Positions 53,152 through 62,007 of a stretch of 64,000 nucleotides of DNA are shown piece by piece. Each line of letters opens with the position of its first letter. Positions within the stretch are counted from its first letter, which is position 1. The notes under the pieces were generated by a model, which was not told where the DNA came from, did not search any database, and saw only the letters and a program-made list of their open reading frames with translations. The stretch comes from Antarctobacter heliothermus (GTDB lineage: Bacteria; Pseudomonadota; Alphaproteobacteria; Rhodobacterales; Rhodobacteraceae), in assembly GCF_900188425.1 (NCBI RefSeq), contig NZ_FZON01000006.1:62001-126000 (forward strand). The letters run 5' to 3'. The translations under genes were made by a program, and so were the position numbers.

Positions 53152-53994
53152 TCAGCGGTCCGGCAGATCGGTCCGCGCAACCGCCGGACCCCAGTTCTCG
53201 ACCAATTCAACCGCTTCGGCTGCGCTTTCGACGTAGCGGAACAGGTCCAGATCCTCCGGACTGATCGTGCCGGCATCGGCCAGCGCGTCCCAGTTGATGA
53301 TCCGCTCCCAGAACTCGCGCCCGAACAGCAACAGCGGCACCCGCTGCATCCGCCCGGTCTGGATCAGGGTCAGCGTCTCGAACAGCTCATCCAGCGTGCC
53401 GAACCCGCCGGGAAACACGCAGATCGCCCGCGCCCGCATCAGGAAATGCATCTTGCGAATGGCGAAGTAGTGAAAGTTGAACGCAAGGTCCGGTGTCACA
53501 TAGGGGTTTGGCGCCTGCTCGTGCGGCAGCACGATATTCAGACCAATCGACTGGCCACCCTCATCATGCGCGCCCCGGTTGCCCGCCTCCATCACCCCCG
53601 GCCCGCCGCCGGTCACGATCACGAAATCGCGGTTGCCGGTTTCCTTGGACTTGACCGTCATCAGCCGCGCAAATTCCCGCGCCTCATCGTAGAACCGCGA
53701 CAGATCGGCCAGCGTCTTGGTCCGCGCCGTATCCTTGTCCGCGGGCGCAGGGATGCGCGCGCCGCCAAACAGCACCACGGTCGAGTCGATGCCGTGTTCG
53801 TCCATCAGCATCTCGAACTTTTGCAGTTCCAGTTGCAGACGCACCGGGCGCAGTTCATCGCGGTACAGGAATTCATCATCCGCAAAGGCCAGCCGATAGC
53901 TGGGGGACAGCGTCTGCGGGGTTTCCGGGATCTGCTTTGCGGTATCGCGGTCCGTATGCGCATTGCGCAGCGGGCTGCGGCGGTCGTCTTTCAT
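53152..53994 (-). CDS. LOG-family protein (TIGR00730 type)
   Basis: 280 residues. VVLFGGARIP, VTGGGPGVMEAGNRGAHDEGG and the signature PGGFGTLDELFETLTLIQTG show the LOG/Rossmann fold with the PGGxGTxxE site. LOG proteins act as nucleotide 5'-monophosphate phosphoribohydrolases, including cytokinin activation. About 70 extra N-terminal residues make this the longer bacterial form. The start at 53994 (MKDDRRSPLRN) follows AAGGAGCCG. Confidence 0.88.
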   Translation of the reverse strand: MKDDRRSPLRNAHTDRDTAKQIPETPQTLSPSYRLAFADDEFLYRDELRPVRLQLELQKFEMLMDEHGIDSTVVLFGGARIPAPADKDTARTKTLADLSRFYDEAREFARLMTVKSKETGNRDFVIVTGGGPGVMEAGNRGAHDEGGQSIGLNIVLPHEQAPNPYVTPDLAFNFHYFAIRKMHFLMRARAICVFPGGFGTLDELFETLTLIQTGRMQRVPLLLFGREFWERIINWDALADAGTISPEDLDLFRYVESAAEAVELVENWGPAVARTDLPDR

Positions 53995-54094
53995 TGTGCG
54001 GCTCCTTGTTCGCCTTTCCTCAGAACTATAGCGTGCCGCTCCAAAGCGCCAGTTACCGCGAACATATCCAGCCACCAGCAGCGCAGGACAGCCG

Positions 54095-55012
54095 ATGAAT
54101 TGGAAAGCCGATATCGAAGCAGCCGCCGACAGGATCAACGGCTACACTGTGACCACCCCCGTCATGACCTCGGACGCGCTCTGGGAGCGTCCCGTCGCAA
54201 TCAAGCTGGAGCAACTGCAACACACCGGCAGTTTCAAGGCGCGCGGCGCGTTCAACACCCTGCGCGCCGTTGACGTACCCACAGGCGGCGTGGTCGCGGC
54301 CTCGGGCGGCAATCACGGCGCGGCGGTCGCCTTTGCCGCGCACCGTCTGGGGCACAAGGCGCACATCTTTGTCCCGGAGATCGCAGGCCCGGCCAAGATC
54401 GCGCTGATCGAACGCACCGGCGCGGACCTGACCGTGGTCCCCGGCGAATACGCCGACGCGCTGGACATGGCCAAACGCTATGAGGAAGACCACGGCGCGA
54501 TGCAGGTCCACGCCTATGACGCCCCGCTGACCGTCGCGGGCCAGGGCACCTGCCTGCGCGAATGGGAGACACAGGGGCTGGAGGCCGACACCGTGCTGAT
54601 CGCCGTCGGCGGCGGCGGGCTGATCGGCGGCTCCCTCGCGTGGATGCAGGGCGCGCGCAGGATCGTCGCGGTGGAACCCGCCTCCTGCAACACGCTGGGG
54701 GCTGCTCTGGCGGCAGGCGCGCCGGTGGATGTCAGCGTCTCGGGCGTGGCCGCCAATGCGCTGGGGGCGCGGCGCATCGGTCAGATCTGCTTTGACCTTG
54801 CGCGCGAAAACGCGACCCCCGTCATCACAGTGACGGACACGGCCATCACCGACGCCCAGCGCCTGCTGTGGCAGGCCCACCGCCTGCTGGTCGAACCCGC
54901 CGGGGCCTGCGCGCTGGCCGCGCTGATCAGCGGCGCCTACATACCCGCCCCCGATGAACGGGTGGCCGTGCTGCTGTGCGGCGGCAATATCGCCCCCGAC
55001 CCGCTGGGATAA
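54095..55012 (+). CDS. threonine/serine dehydratase-like PLP enzyme
   Basis: 305 residues, fold type II. The PLP lysine is in HTGSFKARGAFN (about residue 48), ASGGNHGAAVAFAA is the Asn loop and GGGGLIGG binds the phosphate. It has no ACT regulatory domain, as in catabolic or serine/threonine dehydratases. The precise substrate (L-threonine, L-serine or hydroxyaspartate) is not fixed by sequence. Confidence 0.88.
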   Translation: MNWKADIEAAADRINGYTVTTPVMTSDALWERPVAIKLEQLQHTGSFKARGAFNTLRAVDVPTGGVVAASGGNHGAAVAFAAHRLGHKAHIFVPEIAGPAKIALIERTGADLTVVPGEYADALDMAKRYEEDHGAMQVHAYDAPLTVAGQGTCLREWETQGLEADTVLIAVGGGGLIGGSLAWMQGARRIVAVEPASCNTLGAALAAGAPVDVSVSGVAANALGARRIGQICFDLARENATPVITVTDTAITDAQRLLWQAHRLLVEPAGACALAALISGAYIPAPDERVAVLLCGGNIAPDPLG

Positions 55013-55126
55013 GGCCCCCCGGCGAAGGAGTGGCGCGGGGGTGGGGCGCAGGAGCGGCGAAGGATTGTTCCGCCACGTCAGGACCGCTATAGGGCATCGG
55101 AACGTATTCCGAGGGGAGAGGGCACC

Positions 55127-55954
55127 ATGTCCAACGCACAGCTTGAAACCGCAATCGAGGCCGCTTGGGAAAACCGCGCCGACATCACACCCGCCACCAC
55201 GGGTGAGACCCGCGACGCCATCGAGGACACGCTGAACGCGCTCGACAGTGGCAAGCTGCGCGTCGCCGAACGCGGCGAAGATGGCACATGGCACGTCAAC
55301 CAGTGGGCGAAAAAGGCCGTGCTGCTGGGCTTTCGCATCAAGGACATGGAACAGCAGGACGGCGGCCCGCAGGGTGCTGGCTGGTGGGACAAGGTCGACA
55401 GCAAGTTCAAGGGCTGGGGCGACAACCAGTGGAAGGCCGCCGGGTTCCGCGCCGTCCCCAACTGCATCGTCCGCAAATCTGCCTATATCGCGCCCGGCGT
55501 GGTGCTGATGCCGTCCTTTGTGAACCTCGGCGCCCATGTCGATGAGGGCACGATGGTCGACACATGGGCCACCGTCGGCTCCTGCGCGCAGATCGGCAAG
55601 AACGTCCACCTGTCCGGTGGCGTCGGCATCGGCGGCGTGCTGGAACCGATGCAGGCCGGCCCCACCATCATCGAGGACAACTGCTTTATCGGCGCCCGCT
55701 CCGAAGTCGTGGAGGGCTGCATCGTCCGCGAAGGCTCTGTTCTTGGCATGGGTGTGTTCATCGGCCAGTCGACCAAGATCGTCGACCGCGAAACCGGTGA
55801 GGTCATGTACGGTGAAGTGCCGCCCTACTCCGTGGTTGTCGCAGGCTCGATGCCGTCCAAGAACGGCATCAACCTGTATTGCGCGGTGATCGTGAAACGC
55901 GTGGATGCGCGCACCCGGTCCAAGACCGGCATCAACGAACTGCTGCGCGACTGA
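55127..55954 (+). CDS. dapD: tetrahydrodipicolinate N-succinyltransferase
   Basis: 275 residues. Left-handed beta-helix succinyltransferase of lysine and diaminopimelate synthesis. [20 protein letters not shown] begins the hexapeptide repeats, and [21 protein letters not shown] (two blocks) plus [13 protein letters not shown] are typical. GAGGGGAGAGGG stands before the start. Confidence 0.97.
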   Translation: MSNAQLETAIEAAWENRADITPATTGETRDAIEDTLNALDSGKLRVAERGEDGTWHVNQWAKKAVLLGFRIKDMEQQDGGPQGAGWWDKVDSKFKGWGDNQWKAAGFRAVPNCIVRKSAYIAPGVVLMPSFVNLGAHVDEGTMVDTWATVGSCAQIGKNVHLSGGVGIGGVLEPMQAGPTIIEDNCFIGARSEVVEGCIVREGSVLGMGVFIGQSTKIVDRETGEVMYGEVPPYSVVVAGSMPSKNGINLYCAVIVKRVDARTRSKTGINELLRD

Positions 55955-56132
55955 CCGCAGCACTCACCCCAGCAGACGGGGGCCCCGCCCCCGTCCACAC
56001 CCCACACCTGCGGAACGCGCCCCGCCTTGGGTTTCTTCTCTGTCCAAATACCCAGCAACGCAGGCCGCAGGCCGCGCCAGACAGGCGGGCCACATGCCCC
56101 AGACAGGACGCCCCCCCCCTGCTCCGGACGGC

Positions 56133-57185
56133 TCAGCGATCGTCGAACCAAGCATCCACCAGCGCGCCGTATTCTCCAGATTCCCGCAGTTGCAGAATGG
56201 CCTGATTGATCGATTCGCGCAGCGGGCTGCCGGTGGGCAGCGCAATGCCGTAATCCTCGGACCGGAACACCCTGTCTAGGACATAGGCGTCGCTCTGGGG
56301 TGACCGCGCCAGGTAATACTTCAACAACGGACCGTCAAAGACCAGCGCCTCGACCTCGCCTTCCTCAAAGGCCCGAATCATCTCGGCAAAGCCGGGATAG
56401 GCGTTGTGGCGCACCTCGCGCCCGTCCAGAAATAGCGCGGCGGTCGATCCGGCGACGCTGCCAACCCGACGCCGATCCAGATCGTTGATCGAATCTATGC
56501 TGCTGGTCAGGGCGGTGACGGTCATGGCGGCGGTGATCCGCGCCACAAAAATCGACACGCCAAACAGGCTGGCCACCACCAACACCACGCCCAGCACACG
56601 GCCCAGGGCGGACCGCGGCATCCGCTCTTCAAAGCCGCCGTTGACCACAAGGTTCAGCGCCCACCAAAAGTTCGGGAACAGCGATTCCCGCGCGGGCCGT
56701 TCAAAATAGGGCTGGGCGCGCCGCTCAAAGACCCACATCAACATGCCGCCGCCAAACAGCGCGGCAAAGGCCAGCAGGACATAGGCCGCCACCTCCAGCG
56801 TAAAGATCTGCTGCCAAAAAGAGTTTTCCGCCCCCCCCGTCACCATGATCTGCACCCCGCTCTCAAAGATCGGCAGGGTAAAATCCATCTCCGCCTCGCG
56901 TACGGCGGTGATCGAGATATTGGCAATCGCCCCGTCGACCTCGCCATCGCGGACACGGTCCAGCATCTCGGCAAAGCTGGTGGCGGTTTCAAACTGCACC
57001 TCGCGGCCAATCTGCGCCGCGATCCGTTGCATCAGGGCGATGCTGAACCCGTCATGCTCGGGCGCGTTCATCGCAAAGGGCGGACGCTCTACCGTGGAAA
57101 AGACCAGCGTCTGCGCGCTGGCATTCAGCGGCATCACGATCAGCCCGATAAACAGGACAAGGCTGCGGAAGGTGGCTGTCATCAT
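56133..57185 (-). CDS. glutamate-receptor-like ligand-gated channel (GluR0 type) with altered pore filter
   Basis: 350 residues. Signal peptide (to about 25), first half of a type II substrate-binding domain (26-115, VFSTVERPPFAMN), membrane helix M1 (130-152), re-entrant pore loop (about 170-190), membrane helix M2 (about 192-220) and the second binding half (to 350). This is the layout of bacterial GluR0. The pore region FWWALNLVVNGGFEERMP aligns with FWWAL-TTVGYGDRTP of GluR0, so the potassium filter TVGYGD reads VNGGFEE here. ARITAAMTVTAL matches the SYTANL-like gate. Ligand unknown. Start by GGAGAG before 57185. Confidence 0.86.
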   Translation of the reverse strand: MMTATFRSLVLFIGLIVMPLNASAQTLVFSTVERPPFAMNAPEHDGFSIALMQRIAAQIGREVQFETATSFAEMLDRVRDGEVDGAIANISITAVREAEMDFTLPIFESGVQIMVTGGAENSFWQQIFTLEVAAYVLLAFAALFGGGMLMWVFERRAQPYFERPARESLFPNFWWALNLVVNGGFEERMPRSALGRVLGVVLVVASLFGVSIFVARITAAMTVTALTSSIDSINDLDRRRVGSVAGSTAALFLDGREVRHNAYPGFAEMIRAFEEGEVEALVFDGPLLKYYLARSPQSDAYVLDRVFRSEDYGIALPTGSPLRESINQAILQLRESGEYGALVDAWFDDR

Positions 57186-57385
57186 CTCTCCGGACTGCGC
57201 GGCCCCTTGGAACCGCCGGGCGCATGTTGCTTGCCACGTCAGGACCGTGGCAAGCAACATTCAATCCGTGCGATAACAAAACAGTTGCCTGACCGCTACC
57301 CGCCCCTGTCACCCGCCCCGGGGCACGCTTGACAGGCGGGACGCAAAGGCGCATCGCTCGCGCCGCAACCAAAGGGGGTGCCGTC

Positions 57386-57724
57386 ATGGCCGACAAAAAG
57401 CCCAAAGCCGACAAAAAACCACAACAGGTCTACACCCTGCTGGTCGAGGTCGGGCGCAAGAACGGCGATGGCCTGCCCGCCAAATCCACCGGGGCTGCGC
57501 TGATGTGTTATGCCTCCGGCGTGGATGAGGCCGAGGCCGTGCGCGAAACCGTGGCGATCCTGAAACAGGCCGACATGGCACCGCTGGACGTCACCGGCTA
57601 CGGCACCCGCGAAGAACGAGAGGCCCAGGGCCACGAGATCGACGACGAAGAGGCCGAACTGATGGATCGCGCCCGCGCCGAGAACGCCGTGATCGTCGCC
57701 CAAGTGACCCCCTTCAACGACTGA
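57386..57724 (+). CDS. small acidic protein of unknown function
   Basis: 112 residues. A Lys/Pro-rich start (MADKKPKADKKPQQ) is followed by an alpha/beta body with VYTLLVEVGRKNGD and VDEAEAVRETVAILKQADM, and an acidic middle (EIDDEEAELMDRARAEN). The domain resembles no family I can name. GGGGGTG precedes the start. It is convergent with the Hint gene, 15 bases apart. Confidence 0.7.
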   Translation: MADKKPKADKKPQQVYTLLVEVGRKNGDGLPAKSTGAALMCYASGVDEAEAVRETVAILKQADMAPLDVTGYGTREEREAQGHEIDDEEAELMDRARAENAVIVAQVTPFND

Positions 57725-57739
57725 CGCCCGGCTCTCGGT

Positions 57740-58774
57740 TCAGGCGGCGCGGCTTTCGGCCAGTGTCACCGCCTCGAACGGGGCCAACACCTTCAGCGCG
57801 GTGCCGCCGTGTTCCGGCATCAGCCCCGCAGGCACATCCGCCAGCAGCGTATCGCGCAAAAAGTCGCGACGACGGCGCAACCGCCCGACATACAGGCTTT
57901 CGATGCCCGCCCCGGCAGAGACCATCGCCTCATGCCCCGGCAGCAGCACCTGATGCCATGTGACCAGCGGGCCGCTGTCCTCGAACACCGCCGCGCGTCC
58001 GTTCACCAACCCGGCGGCAGGCACCAGCACCGCCTCACAGCCGAACAGGTAGGACACGTCGGCCCCGGCCACCACAAGGCACTGGCCGGGGGCGACGATC
58101 AGATCCTTGTTCAATCCAAAATAGGGCACTTGCAGGCGGATCGGTCGAAATGTCCCCAACGCCGGCACCGTCCTTGAGACCTGCGCCAGCACCGGCACCA
58201 CCGCCCCCGCATGGGTCACAACCGTATCGCCACAGCGCAGCTCCGCCACCCGGCGCGGCCCCTGCGGCGTCGCCACCTGCGTATCCCCCGCCAGCGTCGG
58301 CACCGGGCCCAGCGGCTCTACCTCATCGGACAGCGCGCAACAGCCCGCGCCCCGCAGCGCCAGCACATCGCCCCCGGTCAGCGGCGGCGGCGCGTCACTC
58401 TCCTTGACCGCCAGCACGGTGCCATCCGCCCGTTCCACCGCGAAACGCCCGCGCCGCGCCGGGCTGTCCCATGCAAAACTGATGCGCAACACCTCTTCGC
58501 GCTGCGCCACCGGCAACGGCAGCACGCATTGAAACACCTGCGCCCCTTGTGAGATCACCAGCGCCAGCCCCTGCCCCGCCACCATCGTCAGCGACAGGCT
58601 GCCGGGCCAGGGCGCCACCCGGTCGATCGACAGCAGCCGTTCGGGCCGCGCGCCGCCCGCCAACCGCGCCTCGACCATCACGGTGCCGCGCGGCAACAGA
58701 CGGTCCGCGGCCCCCGCCGCCCAGTCCGGATCAACCCAATGCGCGCCCGCCCCCGATACCGCAATCCAGCCCAT
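57740..58774 (-). CDS. Hint-domain protein with degenerate catalytic positions
   Basis: 344 residues. The last 160 residues follow the Hint_2 pattern (TQVATPQGPRRVAELRCGDTVVTHAG, split into two blocks, and YLFGCEAVLVPAAGLVNG). The usual first Cys of CFTPGT is Thr or Ala here (PTLAGDTQVATP), and the His of the SPxHRVL box is replaced (VAPGQCLVV), so self-splicing or cleavage is doubtful. Residues 1-180 are a strand-rich domain of unknown type. The start at 58774 gives MGWIAVSGAG; a longer frame reaches 58849. Confidence 0.75.
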   Translation of the reverse strand: MGWIAVSGAGAHWVDPDWAAGAADRLLPRGTVMVEARLAGGARPERLLSIDRVAPWPGSLSLTMVAGQGLALVISQGAQVFQCVLPLPVAQREEVLRISFAWDSPARRGRFAVERADGTVLAVKESDAPPPLTGGDVLALRGAGCCALSDEVEPLGPVPTLAGDTQVATPQGPRRVAELRCGDTVVTHAGAVVPVLAQVSRTVPALGTFRPIRLQVPYFGLNKDLIVAPGQCLVVAGADVSYLFGCEAVLVPAAGLVNGRAAVFEDSGPLVTWHQVLLPGHEAMVSAGAGIESLYVGRLRRRRDFLRDTLLADVPAGLMPEHGGTALKVLAPFEAVTLAESRAA

Positions 58775-58892
58775 CTTGCCCCGCACCCCTGACCGTTTGC
58801 ACAGGCCTAGCACGCCCAATCCCCCTGCGCCATTTGCCAAGCGCCCCAAGGCGCGCTAGCCCTACCCAAACGCCGCCACCCAGGAGCCGCCG

Positions 58893-60032
58893 ATGACCGA
58901 TCCGGTCGACCTCACCGCCCGCCTTGTGCAATGCCCCTCTGTCACCCCCGAAGAAGGCGGCGCGCTGATCCTGCTGCACGAATTGCTGGATAACGCAGGC
59001 TTTACCTGCATCCGCGTCGACCGTGGCGGCATTGCCAACCTGTTTGCCCGCTGGGGCGACAAGGGCCACGCCAAAACCTTTGGCTTCAACGGTCACACCG
59101 ATGTTGTCCCCATCGGCAACCGCGACGACTGGACCTTTGACCCCTTCGGCGCGGAAATCGACGATGGCTATCTCTACGGGCGCGGCTCGACCGACATGAA
59201 ATCCGGCGTCGCCGCCTTTGCCGCTGCGGCCATCGACTTTGTCCGCGACACGCCCCCCGACGGCGCCGTGATCCTGACCATCACCGGCGACGAAGAGGGC
59301 GACTCCATCGACGGCACCACCGCCCTGCTGGACTGGATGGCCGCCACCGGCGAACAGATGTCCGCCTGTCTGGTGGGAGAGCCGACATGCCCGGACACCA
59401 TGGGCGAGATGATCAAGATCGGGCGGCGCGGCTCGCTGTCCGCATGGTTCACCGTGACCGGAAAACAGGGCCATTCCGCCTATCCGCACCGCGCGCTGAA
59501 TCCGATGCCCGCCATGGCCCGCCTGATGGACACGCTCGCCAGTCACACGCTGGATGAGGGCACCGACCACTTTGACCCCTCGACGCTGGCGGTGGTGACC
59601 ATCGACACCGGCAACCCCGCCACCAACGTGATCCCTGCTTTGACCCGCGCCACCGTCAACATCCGTTTCAACGACACCCACACCGGCGCGGCTCTGTCGG
59701 ACTGGCTGCGCGCAGAGGCCGCCAAGGTGGACGCCGAATTTGGCACCACCACGGATGTCCAGATCAAGATTTCGGGCGAAAGCTTTCTGACCCCGCCCGG
59801 CCCGCTGTCGGATCTGGTCTCGCGCGCCGTCGCACTGGAAACCAACATCACGCCGGACCTGTCGACAACCGGCGGCACCTCTGACGCGCGCTTTGTCAAA
59901 GACCACTGCCCGGTGGTGGAATTTGGCCTTGTGGGCAAACGGATGCACGCGGTCGATGAACGGGTCGAGATTGCCCATGTGCATCAGCTCAAGGCAATCT
60001 ACACCCGCATCCTGCAGGACTATTTCGCGTGA
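58893..60032 (+). CDS. dapE: succinyl-diaminopimelate desuccinylase
   Basis: 379 residues of the M20 family. Zinc ligands lie in [27 protein letters not shown] and TGDEEGDS; the C-terminal His is in MHAVDE. It removes succinate from N-succinyl-diaminopimelate, two steps after DapD. GGAGCCGCCG precedes the start. It overlaps the next gene by GTGA. Confidence 0.96.
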   Translation: MTDPVDLTARLVQCPSVTPEEGGALILLHELLDNAGFTCIRVDRGGIANLFARWGDKGHAKTFGFNGHTDVVPIGNRDDWTFDPFGAEIDDGYLYGRGSTDMKSGVAAFAAAAIDFVRDTPPDGAVILTITGDEEGDSIDGTTALLDWMAATGEQMSACLVGEPTCPDTMGEMIKIGRRGSLSAWFTVTGKQGHSAYPHRALNPMPAMARLMDTLASHTLDEGTDHFDPSTLAVVTIDTGNPATNVIPALTRATVNIRFNDTHTGAALSDWLRAEAAKVDAEFGTTTDVQIKISGESFLTPPGPLSDLVSRAVALETNITPDLSTTGGTSDARFVKDHCPVVEFGLVGKRMHAVDERVEIAHVHQLKAIYTRILQDYFA

Positions 60033-60448
60033 TCCGCATTGAACAGACCGCCGACCTTGCCACCTGCCACGCGCTGCGACGCGCCGTGTTCATCGACGAA
60101 CAGGGCATCCCGGAGGCAGAGGAATGGGATGATCTGGACGCGACCTCCGCCCACCTGCTGGCCTACGTCGATGACACCCCGCTTGGCACCGCCCGCCTGC
60201 GGCAGGTCGGCGAGGAAGGCCGCATTGGCCGCGTCTGCGTGCTGGCCCCCGCGCGGGGCACCGGCCTTGGCGCGGCGCTGGTGCGGTTCGGGGTGGATTG
60301 GTACCGGCAACAGCCCGGCGTCACCTCTGTCGTGCTGGGCGCGCAATGCCACGCGCTGCCGTTCTATGAAAAGCTGGGCTTTGCCACCTTTGGCCCGGTC
60401 TACGACGATGCAGGCATCCCGCATCAGGACATGCGGGCGCCGGTGTGA
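60029..60448 (+). CDS. GNAT acetyltransferase (ElaA-like)
   Basis: 139 residues. Start is GTG inside the dapE stop (GTGA). [22 protein letters not shown] at the N-terminus, [22 protein letters not shown] at the acetyl-CoA site (two blocks) and [21 protein letters not shown] mark the ElaA-like subgroup. It is coupled both to dapE and to the next gene. Confidence 0.86.
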   Translation: MIRIEQTADLATCHALRRAVFIDEQGIPEAEEWDDLDATSAHLLAYVDDTPLGTARLRQVGEEGRIGRVCVLAPARGTGLGAALVRFGVDWYRQQPGVTSVVLGAQCHALPFYEKLGFATFGPVYDDAGIPHQDMRAPV

Positions 60449-61053
60449 AACCAACGCTGGTTGTCATGATCAAGGAACCGCGCCCCGGTCGGGTGAAAAC
60501 CCGGCTGGCGCGGGACATTGGCACCATCGCCGCCAAATGGTGGTTCCACCACCAAAGCGCGCGCCTGCTGCGCCGCCTGCGCGATCCGCGCTGGCATCTG
60601 GTGCTGGCCGTCAGCCCGGACAGCACCGCCCTGTCCAGCCGCGTCTGGCCCGCCGACTTGCCGCGCCTCGCCCAAGGCGGCGGCAACTTGGGTGACCGCA
60701 TGGCCCGCATGATGCGCGCCACCGCCCCCGGCCCGGTCTGCGTCATCGGCGCCGACATCCCCGGCATCACCGGCCCCGCCATCTGGCGCGCTTTCCGTGC
60801 TCTGGGGCCCGCCGACGCAGTCTTTGGCCCGGCAGAGGATGGCGGTTACTGGCTGGTCGGCATCCGCAACGCCGCCCAAGTCCCGGCAACGCTGTTCGAC
60901 GGCGTGCGCTGGTCCACCGAACACGCGCTGGCCGATACCATCGCCTCTATCCCCGGCAGGCGCACGGCACTGGTCGACAGTCTGGTGGATGTGGACACAG
61001 TGGCCGACCTGCGCCGGGCCGATCTGTTGCAACCGCGCGCCGCGGATCACTAG
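60445..61053 (+). CDS. DUF2064/TIGR04282-type glycosyltransferase-like protein
   Basis: 202 residues, GTG start within GTGA. VVMIKEPRPGRVKTRLAR is the nucleotide-binding N-terminus, and VIGADIPGITGPAIWRAF and FGPAEDGGYWLVGI are typical. The family has a nucleotidyl/glycosyl-transferase fold (CofC-like), with no settled reaction. Confidence 0.85.
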   Translation: MKPTLVVMIKEPRPGRVKTRLARDIGTIAAKWWFHHQSARLLRRLRDPRWHLVLAVSPDSTALSSRVWPADLPRLAQGGGNLGDRMARMMRATAPGPVCVIGADIPGITGPAIWRAFRALGPADAVFGPAEDGGYWLVGIRNAAQVPATLFDGVRWSTEHALADTIASIPGRRTALVDSLVDVDTVADLRRADLLQPRAADH

Positions 61054-61062
61054 GATAAAGAC

Positions 61063-61831
61063 ATGGCAAGAGTTTCGATGTCCTTTGGCGCGCGCAGCCT
61101 GATCTACCTCTTCGCCTTCTTTCCCCTGTTCTATCTGGCCTACAAATTCCACATCCCGGATTTTGGCGGCAAGGACTATGCCCACTACCATGCGATGTAC
61201 CTGCACCCGCTTGATTTCAGCGTGGCAGACGCCCCGTGGGTCTTGCGCCAAATTCAGGCGGTGATCGTGAACCTTCTGTATGAAGCAGGCTTTGACTACG
61301 ACACGGACATCGCCTTTTCCGCCACGGGATATGAACGTGGCGTTTTCTTTTCCGCCCTTCCGGTCAACTACCTGTCCGTCACCCTGACCGCGGCTTTGCC
61401 GCCCTCCTCAGCCTGAGCGCCCATATTGCGCTACGCCTGTCGCTCGCCAGCGACCCGTACGCCATCACCTGTCCCCGACTGCCCTGATCGACACGCTGGC
61501 GGGCTTTTCTCTGGGCGACCGGGACTTCATCTTTCAGGTCTTTCTGACGCAGAACCTTGCCATTGTCGTGCTGCTTGTGGCGGTGATGTTCGTGGTCGCC
61601 ACCCGCAGGGCACCGCACGTCGAACGCTGGCTGACGCGCGACCTCTGCGTGACATTTGGTGTGATCCTGTTTGTCGGCATTGCCGCAGCGGTAGGCAACA
61701 ACATTGGCCGCTTGCTGATCTTCTGCTCTCCGGTTCTGGCGATGATCCTTGCCGCTATCGCGCGCGACTGGGCCTCTGTCCTGGCCTCGCAAAACCGCCC
61801 CACCCCGCCCGCACCCGGGCCGGGCGACTAG
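61063..61831 (+). pseudogene. frameshifted integral membrane protein gene
   Basis: The first frame (61063-61416) gives an N-terminal membrane helix and a soluble part ending VNYLSVTLT; it then stops early. From about 61392 the second frame continues a hydrophobic segment (FAALLSLSAHIALRLSLAS), and from about 61470 the third frame gives TALIDTLAGFSLGD and three further membrane helices to 61831. Each switch equals loss of one base. Together they read as one protein of about 255 residues. Either the gene has decayed or the sequence has two errors. The family is not recognised. Confidence 0.62.
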
Positions 61832-61872
61832 CGGAACGCCGCGATCCTGTGCAGGCCGGAAAACCTGAACTC

Positions 61873-61944
61873 CCTAACAAATGATGAAAACACCTCTGTA
61901 ACCCGTTGATTTCGCTATGCCCCAATCCTGTCCACGCGTGGACA
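61873..61944 (+). repeat. 72-bp palindromic repeat element, copy B
   Basis: It begins CCTAACA (61873-61879), has TGTAACCCGTTGATTT in the middle and ends in TGTCCACGCGTGGACA (61929-61944). Order and spacing equal those of the copy at 11699-11770. Here the palindrome extends to 20 bp (CCTGTCCACG/CGTGGACAGG) and is followed by a T run, so it can also act as a terminator. Confidence 0.72.
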
Positions 61945-61951
61945 GGTCTTT
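61927..61951 (+). terminator. possible terminator formed by the repeat palindrome
   Basis: The arms CCTGTCCACG and CGTGGACAGG (61927-61946) are followed by TCTTTTT. It would end transcription from the broken membrane gene before rnr. Confidence 0.6.
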
Positions 61952-61972
61952 TTGGGCCGCTGCGGAATCGAC

Positions 61973-61985
61973 ATGACGCCGTCAT
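61973..61985 (+). promoter_or_regulatory. short inverted repeat before rnr
   Basis: ATGACG (61973-61978) and CGTCAT (61980-61985) around one base, 22 bases upstream of the rnr start. It could be an operator or a hairpin near the ribosome-binding region. Low support. Confidence 0.35.
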
Positions 61986-62007
61986 GCGCCCGTGCTACCT
62001 CATCATC

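Noticed and set aside
54053-55963. Minus-strand open frame (636 codons) over the dehydratase and dapD
   Set aside because: Both plus-strand genes carry complete catalytic motifs; the antisense frame crosses their boundary and looks random.
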